A stretch of 62,169 bases of DNA. Source: Desulfomonilia bacterium. GTDB lineage: Bacteria; Desulfobacterota; Desulfomonilia; UBA1062. The notes beneath the pieces are model-generated. The model was not told the origin of the DNA. It searched no databases and was given only the letters and a program-made list of their open reading frames with translations. Every line of letters starts with the position of its first letter. Position 1 is the first letter of the stretch. Position numbers and translations under genes: made by a program. The stretch spans positions 1 to 62,169 of the forward strand of contig DATCTV010000019.1 of assembly GCA_036567785.1 (NCBI GenBank). Direction: 5' to 3'. Positions 41,449 through 49,156 of this stretch are shown one piece after another.

Positions 41449-42357
41449 TTACTTTAAAATTTTTGTGATGTTTTCATTCACTTTGTCCGCGTCGGTCTTG
41501 TACTTTATGAGCGCGCCAAGCGTGTCGGCCACGAGGTCTGCGGAAAGGTCTTCCACCTGAAGCGCGATGAGAGCCCTTGCCCAGTCGAGGGTTTCCGATA
41601 TGCACGGCCGTTTTCTCAGCTCAAGTTTACGGATCTCCCTTACGGCATCGATCATACTGTTAAGCAGCCTTTCCTCGATGCCCGGTATACGGGTCTTAAC
41701 AATGAGCTTCTCGATCTCGCGGTCGGGGTAGTCTATCCAGATATGCAGGCAGCGCCTTTTGAGTGCATCACTCATGTCCCGGTAATTATTCGATGTCAGT
41801 ACGACAAACGGGATATTTTTGGCCTTTCTTGTCCCTATTTCCGGTATGGTTACCTGAAAATCGCTTAAAAGCTCGAGCAGGAAGGCCTCGAACTCGGGGT
41901 CGCTCTTGTCCACCTCGTCTATGAGCAGGACGGTGGGCTCCTCCGAGCTTATCGCTTTTAAGAGCGGCCTCGAACAGATGAAGCGCTCTGAGAAAAATGC
42001 GTCTTCTTCGCCTGCGATCCTGTCAACCGCTTCGGATAATGTTTTTGCGCCCTCGATGACCTCGCCTATCTTTTCCTTTACCATCTGAGTATACAGCAGC
42101 TGCTTTGCATATTCCCATTCATACAGGGCCTTCGCCTCATCGAGTCCCTCATAGCACTGGAGCCTTATGAGTTCGCGGCCGAGACAAAGGGCGACAGACT
42201 TTGCAAGTTCGGTCTTTCCGACGCCTGCCGGCCCCTCGACGAGCATGGGTTTGTTGGTTGCCTGGGCCAGATAGACCACCGTCGATATCCGCCTTGAAGG
42301 GATGTATCCAACCGACTCCAGTTCGCTGCTGACGTTTTCCACAGATGAAAATGACAT
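41449..42357 (-). CDS. MoxR-type AAA+ ATPase
   Basis: A 302-aa ATPase. Walker A is GPAGVGKT (about 40-47), Walker B LLIDEVDK, sensor 1 VLTSNN, with RRCLH as arginine-finger region. The start is ATG 42357 with AGGAG eight bases upstream; the frame runs open far beyond but that part is antisense to the aminotransferase gene. MoxR ATPases remodel or activate partner proteins together with VWA proteins, here the CoxE-like gene downstream, from which it is now separated by the GxxExxY cassette. Confidence 0.92.
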   Translation of the reverse strand: MSFSSVENVSSELESVGYIPSRRISTVVYLAQATNKPMLVEGPAGVGKTELAKSVALCLGRELIRLQCYEGLDEAKALYEWEYAKQLLYTQMVKEKIGEVIEGAKTLSEAVDRIAGEEDAFFSERFICSRPLLKAISSEEPTVLLIDEVDKSDPEFEAFLLELLSDFQVTIPEIGTRKAKNIPFVVLTSNNYRDMSDALKRRCLHIWIDYPDREIEKLIVKTRIPGIEERLLNSMIDAVREIRKLELRKRPCISETLDWARALIALQVEDLSADLVADTLGALIKYKTDADKVNENITKILK

Positions 42358-42447
42358 GGCTTTTCTCCTAAGGGAATTACTGAAAAAGGGCTTATCAAGT
42401 ATGCTTAAGTATGGCAAGAGATAAAAAACACCGCAGGAGAAGTCAAT

Positions 42448-43620
42448 ATGCCGCTTGAAATGAGCAGAAGAAACAGCTGTGCAATGCAGTCCGAGATCAG
42501 GAACATGACCATTCAATGCAGCCGTATCGGGGGCATCAACCTCTCGCAGGGCCTTTCCGACCTCATGCCTCCGAAACCGGTGATTGAGGCAGTCAAGAAG
42601 GCCATGGACGACGGTTTCAATATATATTCCAGCTACTCGGGCCTTCCTCTTTTGAGAGCGGCCATTGCCGGGATGTACAGTAAACGCTACGGGATAGAAG
42701 CTGACCCGGATACCGGGATAGTGGTCACGGCTGGCGCAACCGGGGCATTTTTCTGCGCAGCCTATTCTCTTCTGAATCCGGGTGACGAGGTGATCGTATT
42801 CGAACCTTTCTACGGATACCATGTTAATACCCTGAAGGCACTCGATGTGGTGTCGGTTTTTGTGAGAATGCAGCCCCCGGACTGGAGATTTTCTTATGAT
42901 GAACTGGATAGTGCGATTACGGATAAGACTAAGGGCATTCTCATAAACACGCCCGCCAACCCCACGGGAAAGGTGTTTTTGAGGGAAGAACTCGAGATGG
43001 TATCCGGTATTGCCGCAAAATACGACCTGTTCGTATTCACAGACGAGATATACGAGCACTTTCTTTATGAAGGGTTCAACCACGTTCCTCCCATCACTTT
43101 GCCCGGGATGAGGGAGCGAACGGTTATGATCGGCGGTGCGTCGAAAATGTTCAGCGTAACGGGCTGGCGTATAGGCTGGTGCCTCTGCGACGAATCATGG
43201 GCCCGGGCCATAGGCCTTTTCAACGATGTGGCCTATATATGTGCGCCTTCACCGTTCCAGGCGGGTGTTGCGGCGGGCATTACAGGTTTCGGCGAAGACT
43301 ACTACACAGGGCTCAGGAATAAATTCGCAAAAAAGCGCTCGATGCTGTGCGAAGCCCTGTCAGCCTCTGGCATAAATCCGTATCCGCCTCAGGGTGCTTA
43401 CTATGTCTTTGCGGATATAGGATCCCTTCCCGGTGCGACCAGCAGGGAAAGGGCCATGTATCTCCTGGAAAAGACAGGAGTGGCATGCGTTCCCGGCAGC
43501 GCATTCTACCACGATGACAGCGGTGAAAACCTTGCCCGCTTCTGCTTTGCCAAGGAAGACGATGTCCTTGAGGACGCATGCAACAGACTGGAACTCTTGA
43601 AGAAGGACCGGCATGAATGA
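42448..43620 (+). CDS. Class I aminotransferase
   Basis: A 390-aa PLP-dependent enzyme. Features are INLSQGLSD, YSSYSGLPLLRAAIA, the NTPANPTGKV loop, DEIYEHF and PLP Lys in GGASKMFSVTGWRIGW. It most resembles aspartate/aromatic or kynurenine/methionine-type aminotransferases; the substrate is not decided. AGGAG precedes the ATG. It is divergent from moxR with about 90 bases between. Confidence 0.88.
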   Translation: MPLEMSRRNSCAMQSEIRNMTIQCSRIGGINLSQGLSDLMPPKPVIEAVKKAMDDGFNIYSSYSGLPLLRAAIAGMYSKRYGIEADPDTGIVVTAGATGAFFCAAYSLLNPGDEVIVFEPFYGYHVNTLKALDVVSVFVRMQPPDWRFSYDELDSAITDKTKGILINTPANPTGKVFLREELEMVSGIAAKYDLFVFTDEIYEHFLYEGFNHVPPITLPGMRERTVMIGGASKMFSVTGWRIGWCLCDESWARAIGLFNDVAYICAPSPFQAGVAAGITGFGEDYYTGLRNKFAKKRSMLCEALSASGINPYPPQGAYYVFADIGSLPGATSRERAMYLLEKTGVACVPGSAFYHDDSGENLARFCFAKEDDVLEDACNRLELLKKDRHE

Positions 43621-43630
43621 GATTTCAGAC

Positions 43631-43661
43631 AAAAAAAAGCCCCTTCCTTTGCGGAAGGGGC
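43631..43661 (-). terminator. Intrinsic terminator of the CpxP-like gene
   Basis: GCCCCTTCC (43639-43647) pairs with GGAAGGGGC (43653-43661). Eight A at 43631-43638 give a U-tract on the minus strand. It lies 68 bases past the CpxP-like stop and just past the plus-strand aminotransferase end. Confidence 0.85.
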
Positions 43662-43728
43662 GAATAAAATGAGGAGTCTTTTATAGGGGTTTTGAGTTTT
43701 GGGCTTATGTGTTTGTCTCTGTCATGTT

Positions 43729-44232
43729 TTACTTTTCAGTCATGGGGCATTTGCCTGGTTTGAAACATCCTTTTTTGCCGCCCATGCATCTGCCCGGGAA
43801 GTCTTTGCTCCATGCTTTCATCTTTTCAATAAGCTGCTTCTGCTGTTTGGCATCCAGCGTGTTATAAAACTGGGTGAAATAGTCGACCATCTTGACGCCC
43901 GGATTCACATCTGCCGAGAGCTTTTGCCTTATGTCCGCTGCTACGGCATTTAGATCAGGGCTGGCCTTGGCCAGTTCCTTGTCAACTTCGGCATGCATTG
44001 CCTGCATGCGTTCCCTGTGGGCGGTCATGTCCTTTTCTATGCTGGCTTTGATACCGTCGAGGGTTGTTTTTTGGGCGGGTGTAAGGTTGAGGTCTTTCAG
44101 CTCTTTATCGATTATTGCAGTGAAATTGCCCTTTCCTCCGCACCCTGGACCAAAGCCCTGCCTGCAGCCTGCAAACGTCAGAAACGATACCGCTATCAGT
44201 ATGCTCAAAGCGATGAACAATGTCCTTTTCAT
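43729..44232 (-). CDS. Spy/CpxP-like periplasmic lipoprotein
   Basis: A 167-aa protein. A signal peptide ends in a lipobox (LTFAGC, Cys22-23 region), followed by a helical domain with LNLTPAQKTTLDGI and LDAKQQKQL, which fit the LTxxQ repeats of CpxP/Spy. The C-terminus is rich in Cys, Gly and Lys. CpxP proteins restrain the sensor kinase and act as chaperones. The gene is divergent from the RR/HK pair, as cpxP is from cpxRA in E. coli. Confidence 0.82.
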   Translation of the reverse strand: MKRTLFIALSILIAVSFLTFAGCRQGFGPGCGGKGNFTAIIDKELKDLNLTPAQKTTLDGIKASIEKDMTAHRERMQAMHAEVDKELAKASPDLNAVAADIRQKLSADVNPGVKMVDYFTQFYNTLDAKQQKQLIEKMKAWSKDFPGRCMGGKKGCFKPGKCPMTEK

Positions 44233-44278
44233 CAGTCGTCTCCTTTTCTCTTTGTTGGGAACTGTTTAAACCCGATAT

Positions 44279-44335
44279 GTAAAGGACGTATGTCGGGATT
44301 GTAAAAAATTGTAAACATATGCAAAGACCGGTAAA
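44279..44335. promoter_or_regulatory. CpxR-type boxes (GTAAA repeats)
   Basis: GTAAA occurs at 44279, 44301, 44311 and 44331. The middle pair forms GTAAA-N5-GTAAA, the E. coli CpxR box, at 44301-44315. The spacings of 22, 10 and 20 bases keep all four near the same face of the helix. They lie between the CpxP-like gene and the response-regulator gene. Confidence 0.7.
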
Positions 44336-44381
44336 TTTTCTTGCATGACAAATGAAAGCGTAGCAAAAAGCATGGGTAGAT

Positions 44382-45074
44382 ATGGAAAAGAAAGTCCTTA
44401 TTATAGATGATGACGTAAAGCTCCGGGATCTTTTAAGGGAATATCTCGAAGGGTTCGGCTTTAATGTAAACTGGCTTCCTGACGGGAGCAGGGCCCTGGA
44501 TACAATCAGAGATTTCTCGCCGGATATCGTAATACTCGATATTATGATGCCGGGTGATGACGGGATTGAGGTGCTCAGGAAGATTCGTACGAAATTTACC
44601 GTGCCGGTTGTAATGCTTACAGCCCGGGGTGAGGATTCTGACAGGATAATCGGGCTTGAACTGGGTGCGGATGATTATCTGCCGAAACCCTTCAATCCCA
44701 GGGAACTTCTGGCAAGGATAAAGGCTGTGCTAAGGCGCACTGAAAGCGATAATACTGCTGAAACTTCAGATATCCTGAGGGCCGGAGGCCTTACCCTTGA
44801 CAGACAGAGACAGAAGATAATATTTGAAGGGGACGAATCGGAACTGTCCACGACTGAATTCAAGATAATGGAGGCGTTCATTCAAAGGCCGGGCTCCGTG
44901 CTTTCCAGGGATGAACTGATGAACCTGGCGCGTGGAAGGGATTTCATGGCTTTTGATAGGAGCATTGACGTTCACGTGAGCAGATTAAGGGCCAAACTGG
45001 AAGAGTTGACAGGCAGCAGGGACTGGATAAAGACACACTGGGGTTCAGGATACCTCTTTACAAAGGTGCTATGA
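44382..45074 (+). CDS. OmpR/CpxR-family response regulator
   Basis: A 230-aa two-domain regulator. The receiver domain has the acidic pair IDDDVK, phospho-acceptor Asp in DIVILDIMMPG (about 52), Thr in MLTARG and Lys in LPKPF. The C-terminal winged helix has the usual LSTTEFKIMEAF and VHVSRLRAKL segments. It presumably binds the GTAAA boxes upstream and controls both itself and the CpxP-like gene. The stop overlaps the kinase ATG by 4 bases. Confidence 0.93.
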   Translation: MEKKVLIIDDDVKLRDLLREYLEGFGFNVNWLPDGSRALDTIRDFSPDIVILDIMMPGDDGIEVLRKIRTKFTVPVVMLTARGEDSDRIIGLELGADDYLPKPFNPRELLARIKAVLRRTESDNTAETSDILRAGGLTLDRQRQKIIFEGDESELSTTEFKIMEAFIQRPGSVLSRDELMNLARGRDFMAFDRSIDVHVSRLRAKLEELTGSRDWIKTHWGSGYLFTKVL

Positions 45075-46432
45075 AAACCGGAAAGCTGTATCTTAAATTT
45101 TTCCTGACGTTTGTTGCCATCCTTTTAGTCACTGAAATGCTGATATTCTCTTTTTTCCATTTCATTATCAGCCGCAACATGGATGAACGTATAGCCAACA
45201 TAAACCGCTATACACTTACAAACCTCATAGAAGGCCGTTTCATGAGATCGCCCGGGATTCCTGTTGAAGATAATCCTGAACTCAGGAGACTGTTCTTTGA
45301 GCTAGGCAGAGTTTATAACGCGAAACTCTGGATCACGCATGGCGGCCGTGTAATATGCAGTTCCTCCGATGTCCCGTTCAGCCGTCCCGGCAGTATTTAC
45401 GGCATTCGCTATATGATCAGAGACCAACAGGGTTCTTCTCTGAAGCTGCTCTTTTCGACACCCATCAATCTGCCTAACGGCAGTGTAGGAGTTCTTCACA
45501 TGTCGATGAAACAGCCGCACAGAAGGCCTCATGACATCACATTCGCCATCGGTCTTTCGGCAATAGGCGCGATAATCGCTATAATGCTGTTTCCACTCTA
45601 CAGGTTTATTGCAAAACCCCTTTCTGAACTGAAAGCTGCTGCAATAGGTATTGCGGGAGGAAATCTCTCGGCACGTGTAAATGTTGATAGCAGCGACGAG
45701 ATAGGAGATCTGGCCAACGCATTTAATAAAATGGCAGACAATGTGGAGCGCATGGTAAAATCCACCCGCGAGCTCACTGCAAACATCTCGCATGAACTGC
45801 GCTCGCCACTTGCGCGCATTCTGGTTGCAGAAGAACTGCTTGAGGAAAAACTGGGACAGGCCGAAAACGTTAAGTACTATCTGGAAAGCATCAGGGAAGA
45901 GACCGCCGAGATAGACAGGATGATAGGAGATATCTTAAGGCTGAGCAAACTAGACATGAATGCCGCAAGCGCACAGAAGGAATATTTTGATATTGCGGAA
46001 GTATTGAGAGATCTCCTCGGACGCTGGAATGCATCGGCCGAACATTCCGGCATAGAGCTTGATTCCGATATTCCCGAAACTCCTGTGATGATTCATGCAA
46101 TCAGGGACGACATAGGCCGCGCTCTTGACAACCTGATTGCAAATGCAATCAAGTTCTCGGACAAGAAAGAGCCTGTTTCGGTAAGGCTCGAATTGGATAT
46201 TGACAGTATCCAGATAAGGATAAGGAACACATGCGGCAAACTTTCTGAAGATGATCTTAACAAAATATTTATCCCTTTTTACAGGGTTCCCGGCAGCACA
46301 CAGCAGGGAACCGGGCTTGGTCTTACCATAGCCCGGAAAATTGCCGAAAACAACGGCGGGAGCCTCAATGCCTTATCATGGGAATCCGGCATCGAAATGC
46401 TGTTATCAATTCCGGTTTCCGATAAGGTTTGA
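45071..46432 (+). CDS. CpxA-like sensor histidine kinase
   Basis: A 453-aa membrane kinase. One N-terminal membrane helix (about 8-29), a periplasmic sensor of ~130 residues, a second helix (about 158-178), HAMP (about 180-232), H-box NISHELRSPLARI (about 240-252), and ATPase domain with N-box NLIANAIKFS and G-box GTGLGLTIARKIAENNGG. It phosphorylates the adjacent response regulator. The sensor loop has no recognisable ligand motif; by analogy the signal is envelope protein damage. Confidence 0.92.
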   Translation: MKTGKLYLKFFLTFVAILLVTEMLIFSFFHFIISRNMDERIANINRYTLTNLIEGRFMRSPGIPVEDNPELRRLFFELGRVYNAKLWITHGGRVICSSSDVPFSRPGSIYGIRYMIRDQQGSSLKLLFSTPINLPNGSVGVLHMSMKQPHRRPHDITFAIGLSAIGAIIAIMLFPLYRFIAKPLSELKAAAIGIAGGNLSARVNVDSSDEIGDLANAFNKMADNVERMVKSTRELTANISHELRSPLARILVAEELLEEKLGQAENVKYYLESIREETAEIDRMIGDILRLSKLDMNAASAQKEYFDIAEVLRDLLGRWNASAEHSGIELDSDIPETPVMIHAIRDDIGRALDNLIANAIKFSDKKEPVSVRLELDIDSIQIRIRNTCGKLSEDDLNKIFIPFYRVPGSTQQGTGLGLTIARKIAENNGGSLNALSWESGIEMLLSIPVSDKV

Positions 46433-46465
46433 ACCGGCCAAGACCACTAAAATTACAATCCGCTG

Positions 46466-46492
46466 TTAACTGACTTATTTTTTTTATATAAT
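46466..46492 (+). promoter_or_regulatory. Promoter-like elements before the PIG-L operon
   Basis: TATAAT (46487-46492) lies 7 bases before ATG 46500. A weak -35-like TTAACT (46466-46471) precedes it with a 15-base spacer. No Shine-Dalgarno sequence is present. A leaderless mRNA is implied. Confidence 0.45.
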
Positions 46493-46499
46493 TCTCAAA

Positions 46500-47351
46500 A
46501 TGGATATCTCAGAAAAATCTATTATCTACGTTCCGGACGGTATCGAGCCTGGGGTTGCCCTTGCCCGTACAACCCATATGGCGATAGTTGCGCATCAGGA
46601 CGATGCCGAAATAATTGCGCATGACATAATATCGCAATGCTTTGACAATCCTTTCAAGTGGTTTACCTGTGTAATCGTTTCAGATGGCGCAGGCAGTTCC
46701 AGAAAGGGTAAATATTCAGGAATATCACCTGCAGAGCTTGTAGACATACGGAACAAAGAACAGAAAGAGGCGGCCAGGGTTGGGGACTACGGGGCCCTTG
46801 TCTTGATGGGTCATCCGAGCAGCAAAGTTAAAGGGCCAGGCTATTCGGGTGTAACGGATGAATTGACGAATATTCTGAAATGGGCAAAGCCGGATTACAT
46901 TTATACACACAATCCATTTGACATGCATGATACGCATGTTGCTGTCATGCTGAGGACAATTGATGCACTAAGACAACTTTCTGATGAATACGTACCGGAA
47001 GAGATCTATGGCTGCGAAGTATGGAGGAGCCTGGACTGGCTGCTGCCGGAAGACCGCATACCGATTGATGTTTCGCTCAGGCCGGAGCTTGCCAGGAATC
47101 TTCTGGGCATATTCGAATCTCAGATCGGTTCTGGCAAGCGGTATGATCTTGCCGTGCTGGGCAGAAGGCTTGCAAATGCGACTTTTGACAATGCAGTAAA
47201 ACCTGATTCAACCGAAGCCCTTACATATGCAATTGACCTGAAACCTCTCATAGACAATCCCGGCCTTGATGTCGTCGTATTTGTGAGAAGGTTCATCGAC
47301 AGGTTCAAAGATGACGTCATTAACCGTATAGAAAAGCTCGGGGGCGCCTGA
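46500..47351 (+). CDS. Cytoplasmic PIG-L family deacetylase
   Basis: A 283-aa protein without signal peptide. The zinc motif AHQDDAE (31-37) replaces the common AHPDDE, with further ligand HNPFDMHDTHV. The family removes N-acetyl groups from GlcNAc-containing compounds (GPI precursors, mycothiol precursors, chitobiose). It is first of four genes with junctions of 1, 21 and 4 bases, and the next encodes a SIS sugar-phosphate protein, so an amino-sugar substrate in the cytoplasm is likely. Start at ATG 46500 has no Shine-Dalgarno site. Confidence 0.85.
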   Translation: MDISEKSIIYVPDGIEPGVALARTTHMAIVAHQDDAEIIAHDIISQCFDNPFKWFTCVIVSDGAGSSRKGKYSGISPAELVDIRNKEQKEAARVGDYGALVLMGHPSSKVKGPGYSGVTDELTNILKWAKPDYIYTHNPFDMHDTHVAVMLRTIDALRQLSDEYVPEEIYGCEVWRSLDWLLPEDRIPIDVSLRPELARNLLGIFESQIGSGKRYDLAVLGRRLANATFDNAVKPDSTEALTYAIDLKPLIDNPGLDVVVFVRRFIDRFKDDVINRIEKLGGA

Positions 47352-48349
47352 TGAAAAAGGATGCCCCGGCTTTTAACGTGATCAAGGAAATGTTTGAGGC
47401 ATCCGTGACCATAAGGAATTTTGATCCGGAAGCCGTCAAACCTTTTGCAAAGCTTGCCGAGAAATATGACGCGCTCTTTCTTACAGGCGAGGGCAGCAGC
47501 AGAATGTTTCCTGCAGGCCATGCGGTATGGCTTTCCATGAGATATGAAGGTCTGGCCAGGGTCTTTTCGGCAGGCTCGACTGAGGCCCTTTTTTATGACC
47601 TCAAAGATTTCGCCGTATTTGCAGCGACAAATTCAGGCAGGACAAAAGAGACAGTAAGGCTTCTGAAAATGCTCGGGTCAGTTGGGCACAAAGGGCTTTT
47701 TGCAATCACAAATTCCCGTGGTACTCCTGTCATTGATGCAGCGTGCATGTCATATATGCTTTCCTGCGGTATGGAAAAGGCAATACCTGCCACAAAGAGT
47801 CTTATAGAGCAGGCTTTGTTTTACCATGCCCTGCTTTTTGAAATGGCCGGGGTTTCTCTGGACGGTCTCGAGGAAACTGCAAGCGCTTTTGATGAAACAC
47901 TTTCGCGTGACATATCTCCTGAAATTGTCAAACTGACGGCCGGGGCTTCTTTTATATATTTTGCCGGGTGGAGTAATGGGGTTGCCGAGGAACTTTCCCT
48001 GAAGGCAGGCGAGATTCTGCGTAAAAAGACCAGGTACCTTAACGGCTCTCTGCTGCTGCACGGGATTGAAGAAATAATGGACAAGGGTGAACTCGTCGTT
48101 CTTATTGACCCGTTCGAAGAGGAAGAGGTCGTAATCAAAGAAAGGCTTGAAGAAAATATCGGTGTAAATGTCATTGCAATCTCGGATAGAGAGACCATTT
48201 TCCCGACCATACCGGTTTCTTTAGCGCCGGGTTTTGAGTGTTATGTTCAAATGGCCGCAGCCTGGAATCTGCTGATTGAAGCGAGTCTGATGCTGGGGCT
48301 TGATATCGATCATCCGGCGAGGGTTAAGAAGGTCGGCAATGTTTTCTGA
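47351..48349 (+). CDS. SIS-domain sugar isomerase/deaminase-like protein
   Basis: A 332-aa protein of two SIS domains. The phosphosugar-binding loops are LFLTGEGSSRMFPA (about 43-56) and ATNSGRTKETVRLL (about 96-109). It resembles the isomerase half of glucosamine-6-phosphate synthase and AgaS-type deaminases/isomerases, with no glutaminase domain. The start codon shares its A with the PIG-L stop (TGATG). After deacetylation by PIG-L the amino sugar could be deaminated or isomerised here; this is inference. Confidence 0.85.
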   Translation: MKKDAPAFNVIKEMFEASVTIRNFDPEAVKPFAKLAEKYDALFLTGEGSSRMFPAGHAVWLSMRYEGLARVFSAGSTEALFYDLKDFAVFAATNSGRTKETVRLLKMLGSVGHKGLFAITNSRGTPVIDAACMSYMLSCGMEKAIPATKSLIEQALFYHALLFEMAGVSLDGLEETASAFDETLSRDISPEIVKLTAGASFIYFAGWSNGVAEELSLKAGEILRKKTRYLNGSLLLHGIEEIMDKGELVVLIDPFEEEEVVIKERLEENIGVNVIAISDRETIFPTIPVSLAPGFECYVQMAAAWNLLIEASLMLGLDIDHPARVKKVGNVF

Positions 48350-48370
48350 TTCCCGCATATGGAGAGAAAA

Positions 48371-49156
48371 ATGAAAAAAATTATTTCCGCTGTTGCTGTG
48401 TTAGCAGGGCTGGCTGCACTTTCGGGATGTTCCCATGTCCCCACGGGCAGCCTCCTTGACGGGGTAAAACCGGGGCCTGACGGAAGGATAAATGTTGTTA
48501 CGGTTTTCAGCCATCCTGATGACGAGACATTCTACACGGGCGGTACGCTCATCAAGATGAAGAAAGACCCGAGAGTCAAGCTTCATATTGTATGCCTTAC
48601 AAACGGCAACATGGATGAGGCCAAGGAGAATCTCGGCATTACGAAGGACCAGCTTGGAAAGTTCAGGAAAGAGGAACTCAATCTTGCAGGTCTGGTGCTA
48701 GGCGCGGACAGTGTGGTGTGTCTCGATTATGATGACCAGGGGCTTGAGCCCGCCGACAAAGGTATTATGCTCGGACGAGTTCTGGATGAGATCAACAGGA
48801 ATAATGCGGCAATTATTATTACTCATGATCCTTTCGGACTTTCTGGGCATTCGGACCATATCGTCTGTAATGATATCACAAAAAAGGCGTTTGATGAGTC
48901 GGCTGCGCAGAGGCTTTATTACGTCACCATGACGCCTTGCAGGTACAAGTATAACATGATCTTCGCCCTGTCGGATTCAAAGGCCGAAAAATCAAAGCCG
49001 ACAATCCGTGTTGATATAAGCAGGGAGAAAAAGCTCAAGAAACTAGCACTGTATTCCCATGTGACCCAGGCCAATTTCTCATTCTGGAACTCGATAGCCA
49101 TGACCGAGGACCTCTGGTACAGCTATGAGTATTTCACGCTTGCAGGGCAGAAATGA
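48371..49156 (+). CDS. PIG-L family deacetylase lipoprotein
   Basis: A 261-aa exported PIG-L protein. A signal peptide ends in lipobox LSGC (Cys about 20). The zinc motif is SHPDDETFYTGG and a second ligand lies in GLSGHSDHIVC. It would deacetylate an amino-sugar compound at the envelope. ATG 48371 is preferred over 48359, since GGAGAG fits only the former. It overlaps the patatin gene by 4 bases. Having a cytoplasmic and a lipoprotein PIG-L in one operon is unusual. Confidence 0.87.
   Translation: MKKIISAVAVLAGLAALSGCSHVPTGSLLDGVKPGPDGRINVVTVFSHPDDETFYTGGTLIKMKKDPRVKLHIVCLTNGNMDEAKENLGITKDQLGKFRKEELNLAGLVLGADSVVCLDYDDQGLEPADKGIMLGRVLDEINRNNAAIIITHDPFGLSGHSDHIVCNDITKKAFDESAAQRLYYVTMTPCRYKYNMIFALSDSKAEKSKPTIRVDISREKKLKKLALYSHVTQANFSFWNSIAMTEDLWYSYEYFTLAGQK

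Noticed and set aside
42358-43083. Upstream extension of the MoxR frame
   Set aside because: It is wholly antisense to the well-supported aminotransferase gene, and the family start at 42357 has its own ribosome-binding site.
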